From CAZTLI01 sp964614375 (GTDB taxonomy: Bacteria > Chloroflexota > Anaerolineae > Aggregatilineales > Phototrophicaceae): DNA of 28,920 nucleotides. Under the pieces are notes generated by a model. That model was not told where the DNA came from and made no database searches. It saw nothing but the letters and a program-made list of their open reading frames with translations. The stretch is from positions 1 to 28,920 of the forward strand of contig CAZTLI010000012.1 in NCBI GenBank assembly GCA_964614375.1, given 5' to 3'. Positions within the stretch are counted from its first letter, which is position 1. Every line of letters starts with the position of its first letter. Position numbers and translations under genes: made by a program. Positions 14,294-22,850 of this stretch are shown piece by piece.

Positions 14294-15382
14294 ATGACCA
14301 TGCGCTTAATCCGGCTTGTATGCGTCTTGCTGCTGGTTATCGGGATTCACGGCGTCACACGCGCGCAGGATGCCAACTGCGGCGATTTATCGGAGTCCGA
14401 TTGCGCGCTGCTCACTGAATCCAGCGCGGTGATGGGCGAGATTGAATCCGGCATCTTGCATCTGGATGTCCGCATCACAGTGGATTCGGGTGTGGGCGGT
14501 AATGTCGTCAGCGCGCAAATACGTGGCGATGGCGGCTTCACCATAGACTGGGACGCCTATAACGACCTCATCAACAGCCCGATTACAGATGCGGCGGTGG
14601 TCGATAATCTGGTGCGCGTGCTGGTCGGCAGTTCGCTGGATATGAGCTTCTTGTTCACTTTGCCGGGCGAAATTGGCGGGCTGACAGGTGTTTCGACTGT
14701 GGATGAAATCGGGACGCTCGATTTCCGTATCGTCGATGGCGTGTTCTATCTGAACACCGATAAATTGACCCCTTCATTAGGGCAAGCACCGCTGGGCTGG
14801 TTCGGGATAGACTACGCCGACGCCATCGCCGAAATCTTACTACAGGATGCCAGCGTGCTCAGTTCCTCGCTCCTGCTGCTGCGAACGATGCCCCCGCCCG
14901 ATTTTTCCGCATGGACGCGCGTGGATGACATCGAGATGGATGGGCAGACGATGGCGGTGTTTGAACAGGTCATCGCCTTTGCCGACATCGTCGCCGACCC
15001 GCTCATCCGCCAGTCAGTGGCGACACAATTTCTTCTTTTCATACAAACTGAAGGACTGGGTGCGGGCTTCTCGCAGGCGCAACTGGAAACGGCAGTCAAC
15101 AACTATATCGAATTGTTCGCCGGACTCACGCTGACCATGCAGCAGGTCATCGGCACAGAAGACTATTACGTTTATGACGCGGTGCTGATTATCGACTGGC
15201 AGCCCTCGACAGATGCCCAACTCGATGTCCTCAGCGGCCCGGACCCGATTGGATTTGGCGTATTGGCGGGCAACATGCACAGCGAAGCCACGTTGAATAT
15301 CCGCCACCACAACCAGACTCCACCTGTGACCGCGCCCGCCAACGCCACTGTCGTGCCATTGAATACGCTGTTGGGTTTTTGA
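14294..15382 (+). CDS. Secreted protein of unknown function
   Basis: This is a 362-residue exported protein. A signal peptide covers residues 1-24 (LVCVLLLVIGIHGVTRAQ). A disulfide is possible between the two early cysteines (NCGDLSESDCALL). The body alternates beta segments (GILHLDVRITVDSGVGG, TLDFRIVDGVFYLNTDKL, YYVYDAVLIIDWQ) with helices, similar in feel to LppX/LolA-like lipid-binding beta-sheet folds, but the match is not firm. The start has GAGG 5 bases upstream and a perfect -10 box. Only 21 bases separate it from the DUF354 gene, so it is probably the first gene of that operon. Confidence 0.78.
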   Translation: MTMRLIRLVCVLLLVIGIHGVTRAQDANCGDLSESDCALLTESSAVMGEIESGILHLDVRITVDSGVGGNVVSAQIRGDGGFTIDWDAYNDLINSPITDAAVVDNLVRVLVGSSLDMSFLFTLPGEIGGLTGVSTVDEIGTLDFRIVDGVFYLNTDKLTPSLGQAPLGWFGIDYADAIAEILLQDASVLSSSLLLLRTMPPPDFSAWTRVDDIEMDGQTMAVFEQVIAFADIVADPLIRQSVATQFLLFIQTEGLGAGFSQAQLETAVNNYIELFAGLTLTMQQVIGTEDYYVYDAVLIIDWQPSTDAQLDVLSGPDPIGFGVLAGNMHSEATLNIRHHNQTPPVTAPANATVVPLNTLLGF

Positions 15383-15403
15383 ATCGAGAATAGATTTTAC
15401 GCA

Positions 15404-16441
15404 ATGCGAATCACTGTTGATATAACCCATCCGGCGCATTTTCACTTTTTCAAACACGCCATCGCCTTCTGGATCGAACGGGGCGACGATGTGCAAATTT
15501 TGGGGCGGGATAAAGACCTCACGCTGCAACTGCTGGACGAAAGCGGCTGGCCTTATACCTGTCTGACGCGGGCGCGCGGGGGTCTGGCGGGGCTGGCGAT
15601 TGAACTGGCGCAGCACAGTTATGGCGTGTGGCGGGCGCTGCGGCGGCAGCGTTCGCAGGTGGTGGTGGCAATCGCCGGGACTTTCATCACGCCGGGCGCG
15701 AAGCTGCAAGGGATACCGTCGCTGGTATTTTATGACACCGAACATGCCAGACTATCGAACCGCATCACCTATCCGCTGGCGACCAGAATCTTCACCCCGC
15801 GCGCCTATAGCGATGACCTCGGCGCGAAGCAGGAACGCTACGACGGTTATCACGAACTCGCCTATCTGCATCCCAATCGCTTCCAGCCCGACCCGACGAA
15901 GCTGGCGGTTGAAGGCTTAGGCGTGGGCGACCCGTTTACGTTCGTGCGCCTGGTCTCGTGGCAGAGTCATCACGATGTGGGCGATTATGGCGTCACCGAC
16001 CCATACACGATGGTCGAAAGACTGCGTAAATATGGGCGCGTCCTCATCAGCAGCGAGTCGGCGCTACCCGACGACCTGCAACAATACGCGGTGAAGGGGG
16101 CGGTGGGCGATGTGCATCATGTGGTCGCTCATGCGCGCCTGCTATTTGGCGAAAGCGCAACCATGGCGAGTGAAGCGGCGCAGCTTGGCGTCCCGGCGAT
16201 ATTCCTATCGTCATCGAGTCGTGGTTATACCGATGAATTGCAGTCGCGTTATAAGATGGTGTTCAATTTCAATGGCGAAAATGCCCTGCAAGCCAGAGCC
16301 TTAGATTGTGCCGAAAAATTGCTCGCCGACGCCAATTCGCCCGATTTATTTCGGATGCGTCATCAGACGATGATGGCAGACCAGACCGACGTGACCCGGT
16401 TCATTATCGACCGGGTAGATGCCTATGCCCGCCGCGACTGA
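15404..16441 (+). CDS. DUF354 glycosyltransferase-like protein
   Basis: This is a 345-residue protein of the DUF354 family, which has a GT-B fold related to UDP-GlcNAc 2-epimerases and glycosyltransferases and is found in surface polysaccharide clusters. The N terminus ITVDITHPAHFHFFKHAI is the family hallmark, followed by GDDVQILGRDKDLTLQLLD. GTFITPGAKLQGIPSLVFYDTEHA is the second domain-1 hallmark. The C-terminal nucleotide-binding part is ARLLFGESATMASEAAQLGVPAIFLSS. The last 23 bases overlap the start of the next gene, implying translational coupling. The exact donor and acceptor are unknown. Confidence 0.88.
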   Translation: MRITVDITHPAHFHFFKHAIAFWIERGDDVQILGRDKDLTLQLLDESGWPYTCLTRARGGLAGLAIELAQHSYGVWRALRRQRSQVVVAIAGTFITPGAKLQGIPSLVFYDTEHARLSNRITYPLATRIFTPRAYSDDLGAKQERYDGYHELAYLHPNRFQPDPTKLAVEGLGVGDPFTFVRLVSWQSHHDVGDYGVTDPYTMVERLRKYGRVLISSESALPDDLQQYAVKGAVGDVHHVVAHARLLFGESATMASEAAQLGVPAIFLSSSSRGYTDELQSRYKMVFNFNGENALQARALDCAEKLLADANSPDLFRMRHQTMMADQTDVTRFIIDRVDAYARRD

Positions 16442-17633
16442 ATCCCTCGACTATCAACAGGCGCTGCGCGCTGTGCTGGCCTATGGCAAAGCGCAGGAAT
16501 ACGCCGGATACAGTAAATTCGACGCGATGAACAGTCCGTTCCTGCGAATGCTGTCTCTGGGACTGCCGCCGCTGCAATGGGCAATGGCGCAGGCCGTTTA
16601 TCGTTTTCCGTTGAATGTGCGTCCGCTGTTTGCCGTCAAGAAGGGCATCAATCCCAAAGCGATGGGGCTGTTCGCGCTGGGCCATTTGCTCGCGTCACAG
16701 ACAGACGCCGCCAATAAAGACCGGTATATCGCCGAAGCGCGGCACATTTTACAGTGGCTGATGGACAATCGCGCCAGAGGCTACAGCGGCATGTCGTGCG
16801 GTTATAATTACATCTGGCCTAATTTGCGTTTCACCGCGCCGCAAAATTTCCCCAATCTCGTCGTGACGGGCAACGTCATTATCGCCTTTTTGACGGCCTA
16901 CGAACTGCTTGGCGATACGGTCTATCTGGAAACGGCGCGCAGCAGTGTCGATTTCATTCTGCAAGACCTGAACACGCTCATTGACACCGCTACCGAACGC
17001 GCCATCAGCTATGTTCCCGGCTCGAAGTGGATTGTGTTGAATAATCAGGGGCTGGCGGCAGTCATCATGGCATGGGTCGCCAAACACACCAATGAAGACG
17101 ATTTACGCGATAAAGCCAGACGCCACATCCAATTCCTGCTCAATCAACAAACCGATTATGGCGCGTGGTACTATGCCCATCCGCCGGAAAGCAGTCCGGT
17201 CACACACGATAACTATCACACCGGCAATGTGCTGGATTGGCTGTTGTATTATAAGGTGCATACGGGCGATGATCGCGTCATGGAAGCCTATCGCAGCGGG
17301 TTAGACTTTTATTTGAACAACCTGTTTTTGCCCGATGGCACACCGAAGCATCGTTACAATGTCGATGCGCCCCACGATATTCACAGCGCCGCGCAGGGTT
17401 GTACCACATTTTCGCGGGCGGCGCTGCACGTTGATTCCCGCTATCTTGACCATGCTAAACGGGTGGTCAACTGGGCCATCAACACCATGCGCGCCCCGGA
17501 CGGCGGCTACTATTATATGAAAGGGCGTCTGGGGACGAATCGTACCCGTCTGATGCACTGGAATGAAGGCTTGATGGCGGTCGGATTGGGGTCGCTGTTA
17601 CGCGCAGAGCAGCACATCAACGGCAATCCATAA
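16419..17633 (+). CDS. VpsJ-like (alpha/alpha) barrel polysaccharide biosynthesis protein
   Basis: This is a 404-residue all-helical protein resembling proteins annotated as polysaccharide biosynthesis protein VpsJ, with an (alpha/alpha)6 toroid like glucuronyl C5-epimerases and GlcNAc 2-epimerases. Conserved signature segments are DNYHTGNVLDWLLYYKVHTGD (264-284), LFLPDGTPKHRYNVDAPHDIHSAAQ (302-326) and the terminal RTRLMHWNEGLMAVGLGSLL. Charged and aromatic residues in these loops are likely to line the active-site bowl. The ATG at 16419 overlaps the DUF354 gene; a second ATG lies two codons later. Some databases mislabel this family as delta-aminolevulinate dehydratase. Its place next to DUF354 supports a surface-glycan role. 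Confidence 0.8.
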   Translation: MPMPAATESLDYQQALRAVLAYGKAQEYAGYSKFDAMNSPFLRMLSLGLPPLQWAMAQAVYRFPLNVRPLFAVKKGINPKAMGLFALGHLLASQTDAANKDRYIAEARHILQWLMDNRARGYSGMSCGYNYIWPNLRFTAPQNFPNLVVTGNVIIAFLTAYELLGDTVYLETARSSVDFILQDLNTLIDTATERAISYVPGSKWIVLNNQGLAAVIMAWVAKHTNEDDLRDKARRHIQFLLNQQTDYGAWYYAHPPESSPVTHDNYHTGNVLDWLLYYKVHTGDDRVMEAYRSGLDFYLNNLFLPDGTPKHRYNVDAPHDIHSAAQGCTTFSRAALHVDSRYLDHAKRVVNWAINTMRAPDGGYYYMKGRLGTNRTRLMHWNEGLMAVGLGSLLRAEQHINGNP

Positions 17634-18126
17634 CACGCCATGAATGACGTTGTGCAAGGGGCTAACGCTCTTTAACACCATAATCAGGTAACACCGTTTT
17701 TTGCGAACACCGTGATTATTCACCTATCCGTGACATTTTGCCTGTTCTCGTGGCTGAATACCTGACCCATTCAGGCAGACATACACAGGTAACAGTTGCG
17801 CTTGTACCGCCACCCGTTAAAACGTGCGGCTGCCCGAAAGACAGGTCATCTGAAGCTGACACGATCAGTATTTGGTGCGTTTGGCACGACAACCATTGTC
17901 CACTTCAGTCTCTGGCGGCGCAAACGACACATTGCACAAAAGTGTCAGGTTCTCAGGCCAGCGGGCCGGGGATGGGGGTTTGGAGACAGGCGTATAGATA
18001 GCTAAATCGATTCGCAGACACAGCAGTGCGGTGTCCGATGACCCGATTACAGTGTGAACGTGCATCAGCCGCCTTGTCTGTCATCAGAGCAACTGTTGAA
18101 ACTGGACTTTAAGTAGAGGATAGCTC
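17634..18126. other. 493-base intergenic region
   Basis: No gene was accepted. It contains copy 2 of the 34-base repeat (18032-18065) and a small hairpin (CCTGA/TCAGG in the region 17760-17777). Two plus-strand frames (17738-18001, 17796-18005) lack ribosome sites and recognisable protein character. The ribosome site of the serine hydrolase is at the right end. Confidence 0.55.
18032..18065 (+). repeat. 34-base dispersed direct repeat, copy 2
   Basis: Identical to 10710-10743. It lies 61 bases before the serine hydrolase start. Confidence 0.85.
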
Positions 18127-19206
18127 ATGCGGCGGATTGTGCTGTGGATGTTGACGATTCTGAGTCTGATGACCGTGCGTGTGGGCGCGCAGACTGTGCC
18201 GCCGCGTGATTACTGGCCTACCGAAGCGTGGCGCACGGCTGAACCTGAAGCCTATGGCATGGACGGGACGCTGCTGGCGGAAATCGACACGGTGGCTGCC
18301 CGTGACCTGCCCTTCGCCCGCAGTGTGCTGGTGGTGCGCGGCGGATACATCGTCTACGAACGGTATTTCAACGGCGCGGATGTCGATAGCTTGCACAGTG
18401 TGCGCTCGGTGACCAAAAGCGTGACCTCGGCATTGGTCGGGATCGCGCTGGAAAATGGCGACATCGACAGTCTCGATACCACAGTGGGCGAATTGTTCCC
18501 GGAATACTTCGAGAATCGGCGCAATGACAGCCGCCGCACGATTACATTTCAACATCTGCTGATGATGCGTTCCGGGCTTCGCTGGGGCGAGGAAAACTGG
18601 CAGGTGCTGCCGTTGTGGGAAAGTGACCGCGACCAGATGGCACATATTTTGAGCCTGCCCTTGGAGAATGAACCGGGCACAGTCTTTAACTACAGCACCG
18701 CCGATACCCAACTGCTGTCGGGCATGTTCACCCGCGCGACCAATCGCACGCTGCTGGAATATGCGCGGCGCTATCTGTTCAATCCCATTGGTATTGGCGC
18801 GGTTGAATGGTCGTATGACGCGGCGGGTTACAACATCGGCGGCGCAGAACTCAAACTCACAGCGCGGGATATGGCGCGCTTTGGCTATCTGTATCTCAAC
18901 GGCGGTTTATGGGATGGGACACAGGTCGTCCCGGCGGAATGGGTCACCTTGACGACTACTGGACAGGATGAAGAGGTGCCGAATTATGGTTATTTGTGGT
19001 GGCGCGGCGAACATGACTTCTTCGGCGGGTATCCGGCATTTGCGGCGCTGGGTTATGCCGGACAAATCCTCTTCATCTATCCCGACCTCGATCTGGTCAT
19101 CGTCACGACGGCTGAATATCGTGTCTTTGCGACGCCTGCACTCGAACAGGAACAGGCGATGATGGCGTTGATTCAGACCTATATCATCCCATCGGTAGCT
19201 AGCTAA
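18127..19206 (+). CDS. Secreted beta-lactamase-family serine hydrolase
   Basis: This is a 359-residue exported serine hydrolase of the class C beta-lactamase/PBP4*/NylB superfamily. A signal peptide covers 1-21 (WMLTILSLMTVRVGAQ). The catalytic S94-x-x-K97 is in SVRSVTKSVTSALVG, the tyrosine motif is Y189-S-T in FNYSTADTQLLSG (Y-x-N in the classical form, here with Thr), and GYAGQILFIYPDLDLVIV replaces the KTG/HxG strand. This subgroup includes esterases, D-aminopeptidases and 6-aminohexanoate-dimer hydrolases, and most members are not resistance enzymes. The ATG at 18127 has AGAGGA 6 bases upstream. It lies immediately before the penicillin-binding protein on the same strand. Confidence 0.88.
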   Translation: MRRIVLWMLTILSLMTVRVGAQTVPPRDYWPTEAWRTAEPEAYGMDGTLLAEIDTVAARDLPFARSVLVVRGGYIVYERYFNGADVDSLHSVRSVTKSVTSALVGIALENGDIDSLDTTVGELFPEYFENRRNDSRRTITFQHLLMMRSGLRWGEENWQVLPLWESDRDQMAHILSLPLENEPGTVFNYSTADTQLLSGMFTRATNRTLLEYARRYLFNPIGIGAVEWSYDAAGYNIGGAELKLTARDMARFGYLYLNGGLWDGTQVVPAEWVTLTTTGQDEEVPNYGYLWWRGEHDFFGGYPAFAALGYAGQILFIYPDLDLVIVTTAEYRVFATPALEQEQAMMALIQTYIIPSVAS

Positions 19207-19218
19207 ACTCAAAATGAC

Positions 19219-19224
19219 TATAAT
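19219..19224 (+). promoter_or_regulatory. -10 box before the penicillin-binding protein
   Basis: TATAATG, 13 bases past the serine hydrolase stop and 71 bases before the PBP start. A transcript from here would include the hairpin at 19264-19289. Confidence 0.5.
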
Positions 19225-19263
19225 GGGGATAGGGGAATCGGTTTATTCTGGTCAATAGAGGGG

Positions 19264-19289
19264 GCGGGGCGCGGATGTCCCCGCTTTTT
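19264..19289 (+). terminator. Terminator-like hairpin with T run just before the PBP start
   Basis: GCGGGG (19264-19269) pairs with CCCCGC (19279-19284) across a 9-base loop, followed by TTTTT. It could terminate the serine hydrolase transcript, or attenuate the PBP transcript that starts near 19230. It ends only five bases before the first ATG of the next gene. Confidence 0.65.
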
Positions 19290-19294
19290 GCTTG

Positions 19295-21514
19295 ATGATG
19301 ACACGACGTTGGACATGGCGATGGCTAGGCGCGCTGCTGATAGTAGCGGTGTCTGCTTGCGCGCCGTCGAGTGGGGGCGACATCATCACCCTGCCCACCC
19401 TGCGTCCGACGCCGCTGCCGCCCGAATTGAGCAGCATGGACGGGGCGAATCGTAGCGCGCACCTGTTCCTCGATGCGTGGGCGGCCTTCGATTACGAAGC
19501 GATGTACCGCCAGCTTTCCAGCGCCAGTCAAGAAGCCGTCACCTTCGAACGTTTCCGCGATGTCTATGCCGGCGCGCACGAAATCATGACGCTCGAAAGC
19601 CTGACCTATCGCCCGAATGCGCTGGGGCCAGAAACCCCGACGGTCATGGTCTTCAATTATGACGTGACCTTCACCACCAATATTGTGGGCGAATTCACCG
19701 ACGCCAATCGCGATATGCGCCTGATATTTGACCGCCGCGTGAATGAATGGCGGGTGGCATGGACGATTGGCGACGTGTTCACCGATATGGGCAGTGGCGC
19801 GCGCTTACGCCTGTATCCGGTGATTCCCCGTCGTGCCAATATTTATGATCGCAATGGCGAACTCCTGGCTGATCAGAATGGGCGCGTGATTACCGTACAG
19901 GTCGTGCGGAACAATACGGTTGATTTTGAGGTGTGTATCGCCACATTATCGCAAGTTTTCGCGACGCCCATTGAAGAGATTCGCGCTGAATTTACCGATG
20001 TATCCCCCGATTGGCTGCTCGATGTCGGCGATCTCGAACCTGCGCCCTATAGTGACAATCGCGCCCGCCTCGAAGCCGATTGTAACGCCCAATTCAGGAC
20101 ACGGTATACCCGCCGCTATTTGAACGGAAGTCTCGCGCCGCACATCATCGGCACAGTGGGTTTTTTGACCGAAGATGAAGTTGCCGATGCCGCCGTCCGC
20201 GGGTTTGATGCCGAGTCGATACTGGGGCGCAGCGGGGTCGAACAGAGTTGGGACGAAACCTTGCAAGGGCGTCCCGGCGGACAATTGGTATTGGAATCGC
20301 CCACAGGGGGACGTGTGCGGCTGCTGGCCGAAGGCGCGACTCAACCCGCCGAGAGTGTGTGGTTGACGATAGATATGAACTTACAACAGTTCATCATGCG
20401 GGCTATCGCTGAGATGTATGCCAATGCCAGCACAGCGTGGGGGCCACAATCGGCGGGCGCGGCAGTGGTGGTGATGAATATTCACACAGGCGAAATTCTG
20501 GCGCTGGTGAGCTGGCCTACCTATGACGCCAATGCCTTCACCCCCTTTCCGGCGATTGGGCAGGAAGTGGCAAATTTGATGCGCGAGGAAATCATCAACG
20601 ATGTCGATAATCCCCTGTTGAATCGCGCGACCCAGGGGACATATAACGCCGGTTCGACGTTCAAGATTATCGACGCCGTTGCCGTGACGGACAGCGGCGC
20701 CTATCCGCTGGATCAGGAATTTAACTGCACCACAAGCTGGCAGCGCGAACCCAATTTTACCCGCTATGATTGGAGTCCGGTCAATCAGGGTGTTATCAAT
20801 CTGGCGCAGGCGCTGGCACGCAGTTGCAACACCTATTTCTATGAAGTTGGCTTTACCCTCGATGGCATAGACCCGTTCATTTTGCCGACCTATGCGCGGA
20901 TGATGGGCTTAGGCCGTCCCACTGGCCTGACCGACATTGCCGAATCTGCCGGGACAATCGGCGACCCGGATTGGTTGAGCGAACGCACCGCCGGACGTAC
21001 CAGCTGGACCGTCTCCGACGCGATTAATATGTCGATTGGTCAGGGTTATGTCGAGGTCACACCGCTGCAAATGGTGCGGGTCGTGGCGGCAGTGGCGAAT
21101 GGCGGCGCCTATTATCAGCCGCAGTTGGTACGCCAGACCGGGCTAGCGGGCGATGAATTCAGCTATGTCATGCAGCCGGTGTTACAAGATACGCTCGATT
21201 TGCGTCCCGGTGTCCTGGCAACGGTGCGCGAAGGCCTCTGTCTTGGTGCGTCCGCCAGTTATGGCACATCCACCCATGTCTTCCGCGATTCACCCATCTG
21301 GCAGATTGGCGGCGTCTGTGGCAAGACCGGCACGGCACAATCCGGCGCCCCGGGTGATGGTCGGCTGCCTCATGCGTGGTATGTCGCGTATGCCCCCGTC
21401 GAAGAACCCGAAATCGCTGTGGTGGCGATTGTCGAAAATGCAGGCGATGGGAGCGCCGTCGCCGCGCCACTCGTCCGCCGCGTGCTGGAATACTACTACT
21501 TCGGTGATGGCTAG
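19295..21514 (+). CDS. MecA-like class B penicillin-binding lipoprotein
   Basis: This is a 739-residue D,D-transpeptidase that cross-links peptidoglycan on the outer face of the membrane. The N terminus (RRWTWRWLGALLIVAVSAC) ends in a lipobox VSAC. Next comes an NTF2-like MecA N-terminal domain (about 45-145, HLFLDAWAAFDYEAMYRQLS), then the PBP dimerisation domain starting at RRANIYDRNGELLAD (about 180). The transpeptidase domain carries S454-T-F-K in AGSTFKI, S510-C-N in ARSCNTYFYEVG, and K677-T-G in CGKTGTAQSG. All three catalytic motifs are intact. No Shine-Dalgarno is present: a T run sits directly before a TTG and two ATGs (19292, 19295, 19298). The low-affinity MecA subgroup is suggested by the NTF2-like domain. 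Confidence 0.9.
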   Translation: MMTRRWTWRWLGALLIVAVSACAPSSGGDIITLPTLRPTPLPPELSSMDGANRSAHLFLDAWAAFDYEAMYRQLSSASQEAVTFERFRDVYAGAHEIMTLESLTYRPNALGPETPTVMVFNYDVTFTTNIVGEFTDANRDMRLIFDRRVNEWRVAWTIGDVFTDMGSGARLRLYPVIPRRANIYDRNGELLADQNGRVITVQVVRNNTVDFEVCIATLSQVFATPIEEIRAEFTDVSPDWLLDVGDLEPAPYSDNRARLEADCNAQFRTRYTRRYLNGSLAPHIIGTVGFLTEDEVADAAVRGFDAESILGRSGVEQSWDETLQGRPGGQLVLESPTGGRVRLLAEGATQPAESVWLTIDMNLQQFIMRAIAEMYANASTAWGPQSAGAAVVVMNIHTGEILALVSWPTYDANAFTPFPAIGQEVANLMREEIINDVDNPLLNRATQGTYNAGSTFKIIDAVAVTDSGAYPLDQEFNCTTSWQREPNFTRYDWSPVNQGVINLAQALARSCNTYFYEVGFTLDGIDPFILPTYARMMGLGRPTGLTDIAESAGTIGDPDWLSERTAGRTSWTVSDAINMSIGQGYVEVTPLQMVRVVAAVANGGAYYQPQLVRQTGLAGDEFSYVMQPVLQDTLDLRPGVLATVREGLCLGASASYGTSTHVFRDSPIWQIGGVCGKTGTAQSGAPGDGRLPHAWYVAYAPVEEPEIAVVAIVENAGDGSAVAAPLVRRVLEYYYFGDG

Positions 21515-21759
21515 ATGACCGTCGTGTCGCAAGTGCATCGCCATCCACCCCTCTCCATTTCTATCTTCCACCTTCAGGCCATTCAAATGCGATGGTTGGC
21601 GCCAAATTCGCATTTTCGTCGATGATTTTAATGCAGAATCGAAAAATTAACGATATTATTAACTATAGGGGGTTTGATTCCATACTGGATAACGGTTTCG
21701 CGTTGAGTCTGCCTGCTCAACATCATCCACTAAAGTAAGGTGTCAATGGGGTTAAGGAT

Positions 21760-22200
21760 ATGTCCCACTATGTCTTTGAAACTGAGAATGTGTTAGCCGA
21801 AGTGAATCCCGAAACGGGCATTGTCTGTATCATCTATCGCAATATCCTCAATGCCACGACCACGATGCAGACCTATGCGTGGATTGCGAAGGCCACCGAA
21901 ACGTTCAGCGTTGATGCCTTGCGCGGCGCGATCTTCGATTTTCGACAGGTCGAAACATTTGACCATTCCAACCTGAACACCACCCGCAGCGAGAGCCGAC
22001 GAGTCAATGACGAACTCGATTTCAGTCATGTCCCCGTCGCGCTGATTGTCGAGACAGCCTATCAAGAGTCGTTCGTGCGGATGTCGATGAAAATCACGCC
22101 CCAGCAAGACCGCAAACGGGTCGTCCATTCGATGGATGGCGCGCTGCATTTTATCAAGAAATGGCATCAACAAAACAATGCCGCCGACGCAGCGACGTAA
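21760..22200 (+). CDS. STAS-like single-domain protein B
   Basis: This is a 146-residue cytoplasmic protein, paralogous to the next gene. Shared segments include FDFRQVETFDHSNLNTTRSESRRVN, DFSHVPVALIVET, QESFVRMSMKITPQQDRKRVVHS, and a terminal helix ending WHQQ. The beta/alpha order matches proteins A and D. No catalytic motif is recognised. A GGGG 8 bases before the ATG is the likely ribosome site, since AAGGA only one base before it is too close. The 245 bases upstream are AT-rich with no certain promoter. Confidence 0.78.
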   Translation: MSHYVFETENVLAEVNPETGIVCIIYRNILNATTTMQTYAWIAKATETFSVDALRGAIFDFRQVETFDHSNLNTTRSESRRVNDELDFSHVPVALIVETAYQESFVRMSMKITPQQDRKRVVHSMDGALHFIKKWHQQNNAADAAT

Positions 22201-22258
22201 TGAGGTGGTAGGGCAATATTATCAGGGGTCGAACGAAATTTATTCGCTAGCGTGGATT

Positions 22259-22287
22259 TATGAATTTTCTATGAATTTGTAAATTCA
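22259..22287. promoter_or_regulatory. TATGAATTT direct repeat plus inverted half-site
   Basis: TATGAATTT at 22259-22267 and 22270-22278 (11-base period), then AAATTCA at 22281-22287 as an inverted half-site. It lies about 85 bases before the start of the second STAS-like paralogue and is a candidate operator. Confidence 0.4.
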
Positions 22288-22370
22288 CGGGTATCTCTTC
22301 ATGTCGTAAGCAACTATTACACGATATAGTCGGTATAACGCGCGTTCAATTGATTGTGCTGGAGGCAATC

Positions 22371-22823
22371 ATGAACATTCCTCAACTCGATACCGAATTC
22401 ATCACTGTCACCTTCGATACAGCTACGGGCATTTCGGTTGTGACCTATCGGGGTGAACTCTCGCCGCAAGTCACCGTCCAATACTATCAATTCCTGCCAA
22501 CGTTTTTAGAAGTCGTCGATGTCAAAGACATCTATGGCTCGATTTATGACTTCCGGCAGGTGACGAAGTTTCACAACACCAATCTCAGTACCGCGCAGCG
22601 TGCCAGCCAATCCGCCAATACGCATTACGACTTCAGCAATATTCCAATCGCTTTGCTCGTGGAAACGCTGTTGCAAGAACAAATGGTGCGCGTGGCGATG
22701 AAAGTCACGCCGCAGGAAACGCGCAAGCGCATCGTCAAATCTGAAGCCGAGGCGAAAGCCTTTTTTAAGCGTTTCCATCAGAGACGGCAGGCCGCGGCGG
22801 ACTCACTGGCAGATGTAGATTAG
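22371..22823 (+). CDS. STAS-like single-domain protein C
   Basis: This is a 150-residue paralogue of protein B. Conserved positions include YDFRQVTKFHNTNLSTAQRASQSAN, YDFSNIPIALLVETLLQEQMVRVAMKVTPQETRKRIVKS and a terminal FFKRFHQRR helix. The ATG at 22371 has GGAGG 5 bases upstream, which settles it over a TTG at 22350. Genes B and C are separated by 170 bases containing repeat sites, so C probably has its own promoter. The function is unknown. Confidence 0.78.
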   Translation: MNIPQLDTEFITVTFDTATGISVVTYRGELSPQVTVQYYQFLPTFLEVVDVKDIYGSIYDFRQVTKFHNTNLSTAQRASQSANTHYDFSNIPIALLVETLLQEQMVRVAMKVTPQETRKRIVKSEAEAKAFFKRFHQRRQAAADSLADVD

Positions 22824-22850
22824 CCGAAACAGTATCTGGACTATCGACAA

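Noticed and set aside
15014..15745. 243-codon minus-strand open frame
   Set aside because: It is antisense to the secreted protein and DUF354, both of which have clear protein character.
17738..18005. Two overlapping plus-strand frames in the 493-base gap
   Set aside because: No ribosome site or recognisable protein; basic, Trp/Arg-rich composition suggests chance or a decayed remnant.
18109..18711. 200-codon minus-strand open frame
   Set aside because: Antisense to the serine hydrolase, which has a signal peptide and the SxxK motif.
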